In this document: piece after piece, positions 26,051-34,635 of the stretch
How the letters are laid out: each line of letters opens with the position of its first letter
How positions within the stretch are numbered: the first letter of the stretch is position 1
DNA from: an uncultured Bacteriovoracaceae bacterium
GTDB taxonomy: Bacteria > Bdellovibrionota > Bacteriovoracia > Bacteriovoracales > Bacteriovoracaceae
DNA: 60,901 nucleotides
Direction: 5' to 3'
NCBI GenBank assembly: GCA_938017795.1
Contig: CALIJZ010000014.1
Span: 1 to 60,901, forward strand
Program-made: the position numbers and the translations under genes
Notes under the pieces: model-generated
The model's database searches: none
What the model was told of the DNA's origin: nothing
What the model saw: the letters and a program-made list of their open reading frames with translations, nothing else

Positions 26051-27193
26051 ATGCTATTATTAGGCTTCGGCTTTAGTTCCAAGGAGGGAACTATTTTTTT
26101 CTTTATTTTAATTCTATTTTCATCACTCACCTATTCTTATAATCAAGATATTTCTGTTCTTATTGAAAAAAATGCAACTAAGGTAGAGATCACTGGCAAG
26201 AACCTTATTAAAAAAAACTCTTGGACTAATACGAAATCAATTTTACCTGGTACAAAAACTATTAGATATAATTGTGATACAAAAGAGAGTGCAATTAATC
26301 ATCAAGACCTCTATGTTTCTTTAAGAAATAAAGATCAAAACATTAAAATCAATAATATCTCATACCCAGGAGAAATTAGCATAAGATCTTTAAGATCAAA
26401 AAATAGTTGTGATATTGTAAGTAAGATGAATATAGAGAAATATATTCAGCTTCTACTTACCAAGGAAATGAACCCTACTTGGCCAATAGAGGTTCTTAAA
26501 GCACAGGCGATTGCAGCAAGAAGTTATGCAATCCACAAAATGCAATCCAAAAGCAATAAGTCATTTTCACACATTGAAAACTCAGAAAAAGATCAAGTCA
26601 TCGGTCACTTAAAAATGATTAATAAAAATGCACAAATGGCTGCAAAACAAACCAATGGATTAGTTTTAGTTAACGATAGAAATCAACTTACTCCTGTTTT
26701 TTATCATTCAAAATGTGGAGGTAGAACTTTTAATCCTAAAGAAATCTGGGGAAATAGTGTTAGAGGCTACTCCTCAGTTCCTTGTCCTTTTTGCGCCGGA
26801 CTTGGAATGAAGAATTGGCTCAACAAAGTTTCTTTTAAAACTCTTTCAAGAAAAATATCCAAGGCTTTGAAAATTAGAGAAAAAATCACCTCTATTTCTA
26901 TAAAGTATAGAAATGAACATTCTAACCAAGTCGCTCTTGCAGTTAATAATTCATTATTCAAACTCAAGAAATCAAAACTAAGAAACTTGTTTGGAAGAAA
27001 AATTATACCTTCTAATAATTTTTACCTATCAGAGAGAAATTCCAACTATTATTTTGAAGGTCAAGGCTATGGGCATGGTGTAGGCATGTGTCAGTTAGGT
27101 GCTTTAAAGTTGGCAAAAAAGGGAGTAGATCATAAACAAATTCTTAAGCATTACTTCCCAGGATTAGAAATCGTCAATCTTTCAAATATTTAA
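26051..27193 (+). CDS. SpoIID/LytB-domain peptidoglycan lytic protein
   Basis: An exported protein of up to 380 aa. After a hydrophobic leader (about residues 15-30) and a beta-rich region, the SpoIID domain spans about 130-375: IEKYIQLLLTKEMNPTWPIE, VLKAQAIAARSYAIHKM, and GQGYGHGVGMCQLGA near the end. SpoIID proteins cleave glycan strands stripped of stem peptides, and the next gene is an amidase that would make that substrate. Start: the ATG at 26051 has no ribosome site, whereas a strong AAGGAGG (26081-26087) lies six bases before an ATT codon at 26093, just ahead of the hydrophobic segment. The true start may be ATT. Confidence 0.85.
   Translation: MLLLGFGFSSKEGTIFFFILILFSSLTYSYNQDISVLIEKNATKVEITGKNLIKKNSWTNTKSILPGTKTIRYNCDTKESAINHQDLYVSLRNKDQNIKINNISYPGEISIRSLRSKNSCDIVSKMNIEKYIQLLLTKEMNPTWPIEVLKAQAIAARSYAIHKMQSKSNKSFSHIENSEKDQVIGHLKMINKNAQMAAKQTNGLVLVNDRNQLTPVFYHSKCGGRTFNPKEIWGNSVRGYSSVPCPFCAGLGMKNWLNKVSFKTLSRKISKALKIREKITSISIKYRNEHSNQVALAVNNSLFKLKKSKLRNLFGRKIIPSNNFYLSERNSNYYFEGQGYGHGVGMCQLGALKLAKKGVDHKQILKHYFPGLEIVNLSNI
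26052..26060 (+). promoter_or_regulatory. Extended -10 promoter element of the SpoIID-like gene
   Basis: TGC directly before TATTAT (26055-26060) forms an extended -10 element, which needs little -35 help. Transcription would begin near 26067, downstream of the only in-frame ATG at 26051, which bears on the start codon of the gene. Confidence 0.35.
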
Positions 27194-27204
27194 TAAGATA
27201 AAAT

Positions 27205-27918
27205 ATGCGATTTTTTCTACTTTTTTTCTCATTCGCTAGTTTCACAAAAACCATTCTCATAGACCCTGGTCATGGTGGATATGAGGTTGGAGCAAAAATT
27301 AAGCATAATAAAAAAGAGATATACGAAAAAGACTTAACACTTACCTTTGCAAATTTACTTAAAGAAAAACTAAGAAAGCACCATAATATAATTCTAACAA
27401 GAACGGATGATAAGTTTTACTCCTTGGAACAAAGGGCCAAGATGGCTCAAGAAGTGAAAGCTGATCTCTTTATTTCACTTCACTTCAATGCTTCAAAAAT
27501 AAAATCTGTCTCAGGAGCAGAAATTTTTTATCTAGACAATCACAAAAACAAAGCTGTTGCCAAGATTGAATCTTTAGAAAACTCTGAGCTTCACCAATCT
27601 AAAAGTGATATTGTAAATAAGATATTGATTGACCTTGCAATTAACCTAAACCTTGATGCTTCAAAAGAGTTTGCTAGTATTGTTCATTCAAAATTGAAGC
27701 CTGTTTACTCAAATTTTGAAATTAAAGATCGAGGTTTAAAGCCAGGGCTATTTTTTGTTTTAGCGTTATCAAAAACCCCGGGAATTTTAGTTGAAATTGG
27801 ATTCATATCAAATGCTCAAGAAAGAAAGAAAATATTAACATCAAAGTATTTAGACAAATCAGCAGAAGCAATTACTTTATCAATTAATAAGTTTTTCCTC
27901 AAAAAACAAAAACTCTAA
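27205..27918 (+). CDS. N-acetylmuramoyl-L-alanine amidase (Amidase_3)
   Basis: A 237-aa zinc amidase that removes stem peptides from peptidoglycan. A short hydrophobic leader (about 1-13) is followed directly by the catalytic domain: TILIDPGHGGYEVGA with zinc ligand His23, ligand Glu41, ligand His93 in LFISLHFNAS, and catalytic Glu197 in LVEIGFISN. There is no AMIN or LysM targeting domain, so it is a minimal AmiC/CwlD-like form. It begins 12 bases after the SpoIID-like gene, a pairing that recalls the sequential amidase/lytic transglycosylase action of SpoIIP and SpoIID. Confidence 0.9.
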   Translation: MRFFLLFFSFASFTKTILIDPGHGGYEVGAKIKHNKKEIYEKDLTLTFANLLKEKLRKHHNIILTRTDDKFYSLEQRAKMAQEVKADLFISLHFNASKIKSVSGAEIFYLDNHKNKAVAKIESLENSELHQSKSDIVNKILIDLAINLNLDASKEFASIVHSKLKPVYSNFEIKDRGLKPGLFFVLALSKTPGILVEIGFISNAQERKKILTSKYLDKSAEAITLSINKFFLKKQKL

Positions 27919-27939
27919 AGAACCTATCTTTAGAGTTTT
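27909..27939. terminator. Bidirectional intrinsic terminator
   Basis: A 12-bp perfect inverted repeat, AAAACTCTAAAG (27909-27920) and CTTTAGAGTTTT (27928-27939), with a seven-base loop, overlaps the amidase stop codon. The stem ends in four T residues on the plus strand, and on the minus strand the T run continues past an interrupting G, so it can serve both the amidase and the convergent lipoprotein gene. Confidence 0.8.
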
Positions 27940-27993
27940 CGGGATGAGAGACAGTTAAATTTTTGTTATCTTTAACTGCGGAGATTTATTTTC

Positions 27994-28554
27994 TTAGAAT
28001 CCACTTTGTTGAAATTCTTGCTCACAAGCTGAAGTTGTAATAATTGGTTGAGGATCAGTACCATGAGTTCTTGATGTTACAGTCATATTTAAAGCTGTAA
28101 TCTGGTTAAAATTACAACCTGTTACGTTACTTGTGCTATATCGAAAAACTTCAAAGCTTGTAATCTGACTAACAAAGGCCTCAGCTTCACACATTCTTAT
28201 TAGAACTTCGGCAGTAGTTGAGTTTATTTCTTTAACTACTACGATATCGTTAAATTGAGTTGTTCCTACGTAAGTTCCCATTACATTATTTAAATTACTA
28301 AGACTAACGCTTCTTACTAAACGCTTAAACCTTAACTCAGGAAAAGAATTTCTATTAGATAAATCAGCTATAAAGCCAACACTTCTTCTAGTCGTTGCAC
28401 CACTACCACTAATACATGGTAATGACCTCTCAAGAGTTTGTACTCTTTGAGCAATAGCACTTGAACCAACATTATTATTATTCACTCGATCGGAATCACT
28501 TCCACAAGATAGAAACAATGTTGTTAGTAATGCAGTTAAAATTGTCTTTTTCAT
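27994..28554 (-). CDS. Lipoprotein of unknown function
   Basis: A 186-aa protein from the ATG at 28554, which has an AGGGAGAG site; longer reading frames would spoil the signal. MKKTILTALLTTLFLSC is a lipoprotein signal with the lipobox LFLSC. A low-complexity Asn-rich linker (VNNNNVGSS) follows. The mature part has four further cysteines and a beta-rich composition; I recognise no family. It stands alone, convergent with the amidase across a terminator. Confidence 0.65.
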   Translation of the reverse strand: MKKTILTALLTTLFLSCGSDSDRVNNNNVGSSAIAQRVQTLERSLPCISGSGATTRRSVGFIADLSNRNSFPELRFKRLVRSVSLSNLNNVMGTYVGTTQFNDIVVVKEINSTTAEVLIRMCEAEAFVSQITSFEVFRYSTSNVTGCNFNQITALNMTVTSRTHGTDPQPIITTSACEQEFQQSGF

Positions 28555-28701
28555 AATACTCTCCCTTATGAAAGCTTTTAAGTTATATGTGTAATTACAT
28601 TGCAGGAATGATGCCAATCTCTAATAGGGATATATTAGAGTTTAAGGTTCCAGATATGTTTAATTGTTATCAGGTGTAAAAAAATTAGACAATTTTAAAG
28701 T

Positions 28702-29655
28702 TTAAGCTCTCACTTCGTTTAAAAGATTGTCATTAATAAAGAACTCTTTTAATTGATGATAAGCCATCTCGCCTACTCTGAACTGAGCTTCTTGAGTACT
28801 TCCTCCTAGGTGAGGAGTCAAAACAAGATTTTCTATTTCATGAAGATTCGTTTTTTCTTTCAATGGTTCATTTAAAAAAACATCTAAGGCTGCTGCTCTA
28901 ATAGAGTTTAATTTTAATGCCTCTAAAAGATCTTCCTCATTAACAATACCTCCTCTTGCAGCATTTACAAAGATGGCATGTTTTTTCATTAAGCTAAAAA
29001 ATTTCTTATCTATAAGGTTCTTCGTTTGATCAACCAGTGGAACATGAACAGTGATGATATCTGACTTTTCAAAAATCTTTTCAAGTTTTTCAACTTTCTT
29101 AATATTATTATAACCAATAGAGTGAGAGCTTATAAATGGATCATAAAATAAGATCTCAGGTTCAAACCCTACTAATCTCTTTGCTACTAGTTGCCCTATT
29201 CTCCCAAAACCTACAATCCCAATAGTTTTATTGGTCATCTCATTGCCAGTAAACCTCGCTTTATCCCATTTTCCGGTCTGCATTGAGCTATTTGCCCAAG
29301 CTGTCTTTCTAAGCAATGTAAACATAAGAGCAATTGCGTGCTCAGCTGCAGAATTATTATTAGCTCCAGGTGTATTGGCAACCTTAATACCTTTTTCCTT
29401 ACAGTAGGTTTTATCGATATTATCTGTACCTTCTCCTGCTCTAATAACAAGCTTTAAGTTTGAACATTTATCAATAAATTCTTTATTTACTTTGGTTGAA
29501 GATCTTATCACTAAAGCATCAGCGTCTTGAGCTTCTTTTTTTACTATTTCTTGAGAGTTTTTAGCCTCAGGATAAACATTAAACTCTTCATTGCTCAAAA
29601 GCTTTGAAAAAATCGCACTATCCATTCCGTCACAAACTAAAACTTTTTTTGTCAT
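28702..29655 (-). CDS. serA: D-2-hydroxyacid dehydrogenase (3-phosphoglycerate dehydrogenase-like)
   Basis: A 317-aa NAD-dependent dehydrogenase. The nucleotide-binding motif is GIVGFGRIGQLVAKRL; catalytic Arg lies in NAARGGIVNEEDL and the Glu-His pair in the following ALDVFLNEPL and LTPHLGG. IRAGEGTDNIDKTY is typical of phosphoglycerate dehydrogenases. It lacks the C-terminal ACT regulatory domain and is therefore the short type, probably not serine-inhibited. Other 2-hydroxyacid substrates are possible. A purine-rich GAGAGAGA precedes the ATG. Confidence 0.82.
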   Translation of the reverse strand: MTKKVLVCDGMDSAIFSKLLSNEEFNVYPEAKNSQEIVKKEAQDADALVIRSSTKVNKEFIDKCSNLKLVIRAGEGTDNIDKTYCKEKGIKVANTPGANNNSAAEHAIALMFTLLRKTAWANSSMQTGKWDKARFTGNEMTNKTIGIVGFGRIGQLVAKRLVGFEPEILFYDPFISSHSIGYNNIKKVEKLEKIFEKSDIITVHVPLVDQTKNLIDKKFFSLMKKHAIFVNAARGGIVNEEDLLEALKLNSIRAAALDVFLNEPLKEKTNLHEIENLVLTPHLGGSTQEAQFRVGEMAYHQLKEFFINDNLLNEVRA

Positions 29656-29670
29656 ATTCTCTCTCTATAT

Positions 29671-29710
29671 AAAAAAAGGTTCTTAAATATCGAAATATCT
29701 AAGAACCTTT
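29671..29710 (-). terminator. Intrinsic terminator of hppA
   Basis: An 11-bp stem, AAAGGTTCTTA (29675-29685) with TAAGAACCTTT (29700-29710), carries an inner ATAT/ATAT stem closed by a TTCG tetraloop. On the minus strand it continues into a run of seven T. It lies 20 bases after the hppA stop. Confidence 0.88.
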
Positions 29711-29730
29711 CTATGTGTATTAATTGATTT

Positions 29731-31761
29731 TTATAATAACGGAGCAATAACAAGTGAAACAATACTCATAAGCTTCACTAGAATATTCATTGCCGGTCCA
29801 GATGTATCTTTGAATGGATCACCTACAGTATCACCGGTTACAGCAGCTTTGTGAGCTTCCCCACCTTTAGATTCACCTTTAATATGACCTTGCTCGATAG
29901 ACTTCTTAGCATTATCCCAAGCTCCTCCAGCGTTAGCCATAAATAGTGCCAGTAAAACACCTGTTACAGTAGCACCAGCTAGCATTCCACCAAGAGCTTC
30001 TTTTCCAAGTAAAAACCCCATTAACAGTGGAGCTATAACTGCTACAATTCCAGGAGCAACCATTTCTTTGAGAGCTGCTGAAGTTGCAATTGCAATACAT
30101 TTTTCAGTATCAGGTTTTCCTGATCCATCCATAATTCCTTTGATTTCTCTAAACTGTCTTCTAACTTCCTCAACCATGGATTGAGCAGCTCTACCAACAG
30201 CACTCATTGTGTTTGCTCCAACATAAAATGGAAGAACACCACCGATAAGTAATCCTATAACAACCATAGGATTCATAATATTAATTGTTTGTAACCCAAC
30301 AGCAGTTGAGTAAGCAGAAAACATAGCAAGAGCAGTTAAGGCAGCTGAACCAATAGCAAAACCTTTCCCAACTGCAGCAGTTGTATTTCCAATTGAATCT
30401 AGTCCATCAGTAATTTTTCTAACTTCTGGTCCAAGCTCACTCATTTCAGCAATACCACCAGCATTATCAGAAATTGGTCCGTAAGCATCAACAGTCATAG
30501 TAATACCAGTAGTTGCAAGCATTCCAACAGCAGCGATCCCAATTCCATAAAGACCTGCAAAGTCGTTCGCATAAAAAATGGCAGCACAGATAATTAAAAT
30601 AGGAACAATACATGAGTACATTCCAACTGCGATACCAGCGATAATATTTGTAGCAGGACCTGTTTTACCAGCAAGGGCAATTCCCTTAACCGGAGCAAAC
30701 TCTCCAGCAGTATAGTACTCAGTAGCAAAACCAATTCCTAAACCAGAAAGTGATCCAATCACCATGGCCCAAAAAGGTCCCATTGCATGATTAAACTGAG
30801 TGAAATCCATAGCATCTACTAAAAACCAAGACCCTAAAAATAATCCAACGATTCCAACCACTGGCGTCCATCTTAATGCACTAGCAGGATTTGAATTCTT
30901 CAAAAGGTTCATAGTCATAATTGCAAAAAACGATGCTACCAAACCAATACTTGCAACAATCAAAGGTAGCACAACTGCACTTTTAATTTGCATAGCACTC
31001 AAAGCATCACCCATAGTACTCATAGTAATAGTAGAACCAATAAACATCGTAGCGATGATTGATCCAGCATATGATTCAAAAATATCTGCCCCCATTCCGG
31101 CAGTATCTCCAACATTATCTCCAACATTATCAGCAATCGTTGCTGGGTTTCTAGGATCATCTTCTGGAATTCCAGCTTCAACCTTACCAACAAGATCGGC
31201 ACCAACATCTGCTGCCTTTGTATAAATACCACCACCAACTCTTGCAAAAAGAGCAATCGAAGAAGCTCCCATTGCAAATCCGTTAAGTGCTGACAAATTG
31301 TCCATGCCTAACCACATGAACGCTCCTACAACCCCAAGTAATCCTAGAGAAGCAACTGTCATTCCCATAACTGATCCACCAAAAAATGCTACTGAAAGAG
31401 CTTTACCTTGACCAGAAACCGAAGCAGCTTGAGCAGTTCGAACATTTGATTTCGTTGCGGCTTTCATTCCCATGAACCCACAAAACATAGAAGCAAGAGC
31501 TCCTACTAAATAACAAATTGCCGTTGATTGATTGAGGAAAACTCCTATCAAAATAGCAACAATCACTAAAAAACCAATAAGAAGAGTGTATTCCTTTCTT
31601 AAGAAAGTCATTGATCCAGCTTCAATAAGCCCAGCAATCTCAACCATTTTTGCACTACCTGCTGGTTGTTTTACAACCCAAAAGTAAGTTAAAACAGCAA
31701 AGCCAAAGCCTGCAACAGCAATAAATGGACTGTAGTTCATAAATCCGATAGCATTTTCCAT
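29731..31761 (-). CDS. hppA: Membrane-bound proton/sodium-pumping pyrophosphatase
   Basis: A 676-aa multi-pass pump (about 16 helices) that couples PPi hydrolysis to ion export across the inner membrane. The substrate site shows [20 protein letters not shown] and [20 protein letters not shown], with a third acidic set in [17 protein letters not shown]. The segment [18 protein letters not shown] has Ala462 and Gly465 at the positions that are Ala/Gly in K+-dependent and Lys/Thr in K+-independent enzymes, so it should be K+-dependent. Whether it moves H+ or Na+ cannot be settled by eye. A strong AGGAAGGTG site precedes the ATG; murJ is divergent. Confidence 0.95.
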   Translation of the reverse strand: MENAIGFMNYSPFIAVAGFGFAVLTYFWVVKQPAGSAKMVEIAGLIEAGSMTFLRKEYTLLIGFLVIVAILIGVFLNQSTAICYLVGALASMFCGFMGMKAATKSNVRTAQAASVSGQGKALSVAFFGGSVMGMTVASLGLLGVVGAFMWLGMDNLSALNGFAMGASSIALFARVGGGIYTKAADVGADLVGKVEAGIPEDDPRNPATIADNVGDNVGDTAGMGADIFESYAGSIIATMFIGSTITMSTMGDALSAMQIKSAVVLPLIVASIGLVASFFAIMTMNLLKNSNPASALRWTPVVGIVGLFLGSWFLVDAMDFTQFNHAMGPFWAMVIGSLSGLGIGFATEYYTAGEFAPVKGIALAGKTGPATNIIAGIAVGMYSCIVPILIICAAIFYANDFAGLYGIGIAAVGMLATTGITMTVDAYGPISDNAGGIAEMSELGPEVRKITDGLDSIGNTTAAVGKGFAIGSAALTALAMFSAYSTAVGLQTINIMNPMVVIGLLIGGVLPFYVGANTMSAVGRAAQSMVEEVRRQFREIKGIMDGSGKPDTEKCIAIATSAALKEMVAPGIVAVIAPLLMGFLLGKEALGGMLAGATVTGVLLALFMANAGGAWDNAKKSIEQGHIKGESKGGEAHKAAVTGDTVGDPFKDTSGPAMNILVKLMSIVSLVIAPLL

Positions 31762-31837
31762 AAAATTTCACCTTCCTAAACGTTAGATCTTCATAATAAA
31801 ATGAATGTAGTTAAAACCAATAGATAATGGAAATATA

Positions 31838-33406
31838 GTGGCCAATAGTCAAGAAAGAAGTAGAGCATCAATTTTATTCACATCTGCCAAGATGGCGATA
31901 GCAACATTTTGCTCTAGAATCCTTGGTTTAGTCAGAGAACAACTTATTGCTGCTACATTTGGAGCATCTGGCTTAACTGATGCCTTCTATGTAGCTTACC
32001 GCATCCCTAACCTTTTAAGAGACCTATTTGCCGAGGGAGCCTTCTCATCTGCCTTTGTCCCTATTTTCACTGAATCTAAAATTAAACAAAATTCCAAGGA
32101 AACTTTCCAAGCTGCATTTTGGACTTTACTCATCATCACTGGATTACTGAGTGTCGTTATCTTTTTTGCTTCTCCAGTGCTTGTAGGACTGTTTGCTCCT
32201 AGCTTTAAAAGCGATCCTGAAAAATTTCAGCTTACTATCTTAATGGTAAGAGTTATTTCTCCATTTTTACTAGTTATTTCACTGGCTGCTTTATTAATGG
32301 GAGTTTTAAATACATATAAAATATTTTTTCTTCCAGCGATTACTCCAGCTTTCTTAAACCTAAGCGTAATATGTTCTATTTTATTTCTCTCTACTTATAT
32401 TGAATCAATGGGCTATCACAGTATTTTATCGATAGCTTTAGGAGTTTTTATTGGAGGGATATTACAGTTTTTGATACAACTCCCAAGTGTTTTGAAAAAA
32501 GGATATAGTTTTGCTTTTCCTAACAAGTTATTTACCAAAAATGTAAAAAGAATATTAATAAAAATGGGTCCAGGAATGATTGGCTTTTCTGTTAATCAGC
32601 TCAATCTTCTTGTGAATACAATTCTAGCAACTTCTAGTGGGGTCATAGGTGCTCTAAGTTTTCTCAATTGGGGCTTTAGACTTTTCCAATTTCCTAATGG
32701 AATACTAAGCGTGTCTTTAGGCAATTCCCATCTTGTACACTTTTCTGAGAAATGGAAAAACAATAAAAAATCTGAAGCAATTGATTTATTCCAATCTACA
32801 ATCACTTTAAGTCTAACCCTATTAATTCCAATTACTATTACTATTTTAGTCTTTCCAGATTGGATCTCTAATATTGTTTTTGAGAGAGGCCAATTTTCCA
32901 GACAAGACACATTAAATACTGCAACTGTTTTATTTTATTATGCTCTCTCAATTCCTTTCTATGGTTTATATAAAATAACTGTCCCGTTATTTTACTCAAT
33001 TGATAAAGAAAAAATTCCAGTTTTCACTTCCATCATTTCCATTTTAATCAATATTACTTTTGCATTGAGCTTCATAGACCAGCTTGGCTTCGTTGTCTTG
33101 GCCATGTCATTAAGCCTTGCTACAATATGTAATTTATTAATGCAGTTAATATTTTTAAAAAAATACCTCTCTCTAAAGGCCTCATTCTTCCTAAATACAA
33201 AATATTTAAAGATGCTCATTGCCGGTATTGCCGCTTTTTTCTTTGCTAAATTTCTTAAATCCACACAACTTAATCTTTTAGATGAAATCCTCATTAAAAA
33301 ATTACTATATTTTTCAACATTTTCTTTTTTGGTTTTAAGCCTATTCCTTCTACTTTTATATATCTTAGGAGAAAGAAACTTTATTTATAAAATCAGAAAA
33401 AAATAA
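31838..33406 (+). CDS. murJ: Lipid II flippase MurJ
   Basis: A 522-aa polytopic membrane protein (about 14 helices) that moves lipid II to the periplasmic side for peptidoglycan synthesis. The family hallmark near the N-terminus is clear: SRILGLVREQLIAATFG, DAFYVAYRIPNLLRDLFAEG and AFSSAFVPIFTE. FSVNQLNLLVNTILA and the charged GPGMIGF loop are also typical. The start is GTG at 31838 with only a weak GGAAA upstream; GATAAT lies nine bases before it. It is divergent from hppA and 75 bases before the next gene. Confidence 0.95.
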   Translation: MANSQERSRASILFTSAKMAIATFCSRILGLVREQLIAATFGASGLTDAFYVAYRIPNLLRDLFAEGAFSSAFVPIFTESKIKQNSKETFQAAFWTLLIITGLLSVVIFFASPVLVGLFAPSFKSDPEKFQLTILMVRVISPFLLVISLAALLMGVLNTYKIFFLPAITPAFLNLSVICSILFLSTYIESMGYHSILSIALGVFIGGILQFLIQLPSVLKKGYSFAFPNKLFTKNVKRILIKMGPGMIGFSVNQLNLLVNTILATSSGVIGALSFLNWGFRLFQFPNGILSVSLGNSHLVHFSEKWKNNKKSEAIDLFQSTITLSLTLLIPITITILVFPDWISNIVFERGQFSRQDTLNTATVLFYYALSIPFYGLYKITVPLFYSIDKEKIPVFTSIISILINITFALSFIDQLGFVVLAMSLSLATICNLLMQLIFLKKYLSLKASFFLNTKYLKMLIAGIAAFFFAKFLKSTQLNLLDEILIKKLLYFSTFSFLVLSLFLLLLYILGERNFIYKIRKK

Positions 33407-33481
33407 TAATAAATAGGTTGAAGTAGCCAATGCCCTCCGATACACTTTTAGAGAATTAATAATTAAGTGAAAAGGTAAGGA

Positions 33482-33925
33482 ATGAGAACCGATTTCGACA
33501 CGCTGCAATTGCTTGGAAGTTATGTATTGAATCATCTCCAAGAAGCTGAAATTGCTGAATTTCAGATTGATAAAAGAACAATGCTAATAGACTCATTAGC
33601 AACTGAATTAAACGTAAGTTTTTCAACAGAAGAAGATATAAAAGAACAGGCCATAGAAGAAGTTCAAGATAAATTCGGACAAGATATCCCTGAAGATATT
33701 ACTGAAACAGAAATGTATAACCATGCTAGAAAAGAAATTATTAAAAGTTTTAGCGGTGAAAATATTTCAGGACTTTATTTAACAGAATCACTTCATAACG
33801 TGGCACTAAGAATTAAAGATTATCTTTTAATGAATGATGATATCGATGAAGTTTATGCAACTGATTCCGAACTTGTTAGTTTTCTTGTTCAACGATTAAG
33901 AAAATTTTCTGTTAAGAGATTATAA
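33482..33925 (+). CDS. DUF507-like protein
   Basis: A 147-aa acidic helical protein without signal peptide. Its overall pattern, with a C-terminal LRIKDYLLMNDDIDEVYATD and VSFLVQRLRKFSVKRL, resembles DUF507 proteins of unknown function; the match is by impression and moderate. A purine-rich GGTAAGGA lies right before the ATG. The 3' end overlaps the convergent gene by 14 bases. Confidence 0.55.
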   Translation: MRTDFDTLQLLGSYVLNHLQEAEIAEFQIDKRTMLIDSLATELNVSFSTEEDIKEQAIEEVQDKFGQDIPEDITETEMYNHARKEIIKSFSGENISGLYLTESLHNVALRIKDYLLMNDDIDEVYATDSELVSFLVQRLRKFSVKRL

Positions 33926-34517
33926 GACTTTTCAAACTCTCTTCAAAAAACGGACCTTCAACACAGCCATTTAGAACAGAGCTCTTGCTTTCCATGTGAT
34001 AGATCTTTTCATCTCCTTTTATTTTAAAACAAACAATGTCCAAATAAATTCGATCAGTTTCATTTTGAGTGCCAGTTGCTTCATATCTAATAAAGTCTGC
34101 AATCTTGTTACAAGTTGAATTATCTTTAAATAGATATTGTGCTTTTATAGTTTTTTCATAACTATCATAAGAATTATCAAGAATAATTCCCTGATCTTTT
34201 AAATATTCATCCGTATAACTTAAAGCACTTTTCTTTGAAGAAATTTCTTTAAAAAAACAGCTCCAATCATAACGAGTATCACTTCTATGAAATCCTAGAG
34301 TGTTTTGCTCTAGATTATTATCTGCTTCCCACCAAAGCGGGATGAGTAATGATATCTTTTTAAAGTCAGTTCGCTTTGCTTCTTCCAAGAAAGAAGATTT
34401 TTCAAGTTTTATCTTCTTAGCTGCATAATAAAGGAAGTACAGAATACAAAAAAGTACAATCCATTGAAGTATTAATGAATAATTTATTGCAGAAAAACTA
34501 GGTGGTAATGAATTCAT
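33912..34517 (-). CDS. Single-pass membrane protein of unknown function
   Basis: A 201-aa protein with one N-terminal membrane helix (about residues 14-32, LILQWIVLFCILYFLYYAA) followed by a basic stop-transfer (KKIKLEK) and a soluble domain of about 160 residues. The soluble part is rich in aromatic and charged residues and has four cysteines (WSCFF, TCNK, IVCFK, NGCVE). The charge pattern suggests a cytoplasmic soluble domain, though that is not certain. No family recognised. Confidence 0.5.
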   Translation of the reverse strand: MNSLPPSFSAINYSLILQWIVLFCILYFLYYAAKKIKLEKSSFLEEAKRTDFKKISLLIPLWWEADNNLEQNTLGFHRSDTRYDWSCFFKEISSKKSALSYTDEYLKDQGIILDNSYDSYEKTIKAQYLFKDNSTCNKIADFIRYEATGTQNETDRIYLDIVCFKIKGDEKIYHMESKSSVLNGCVEGPFFEESLKSLIIS

Positions 34518-34635
34518 CTTCCGATAGTTCTACTCAAGTTTGTGGGATTTGAAAAATTTTCCATTAAATAAACATGCCCTATACTAGATATATAATATTA
34601 GACGTAGACATTAAAACATATCATAGGATGATACC

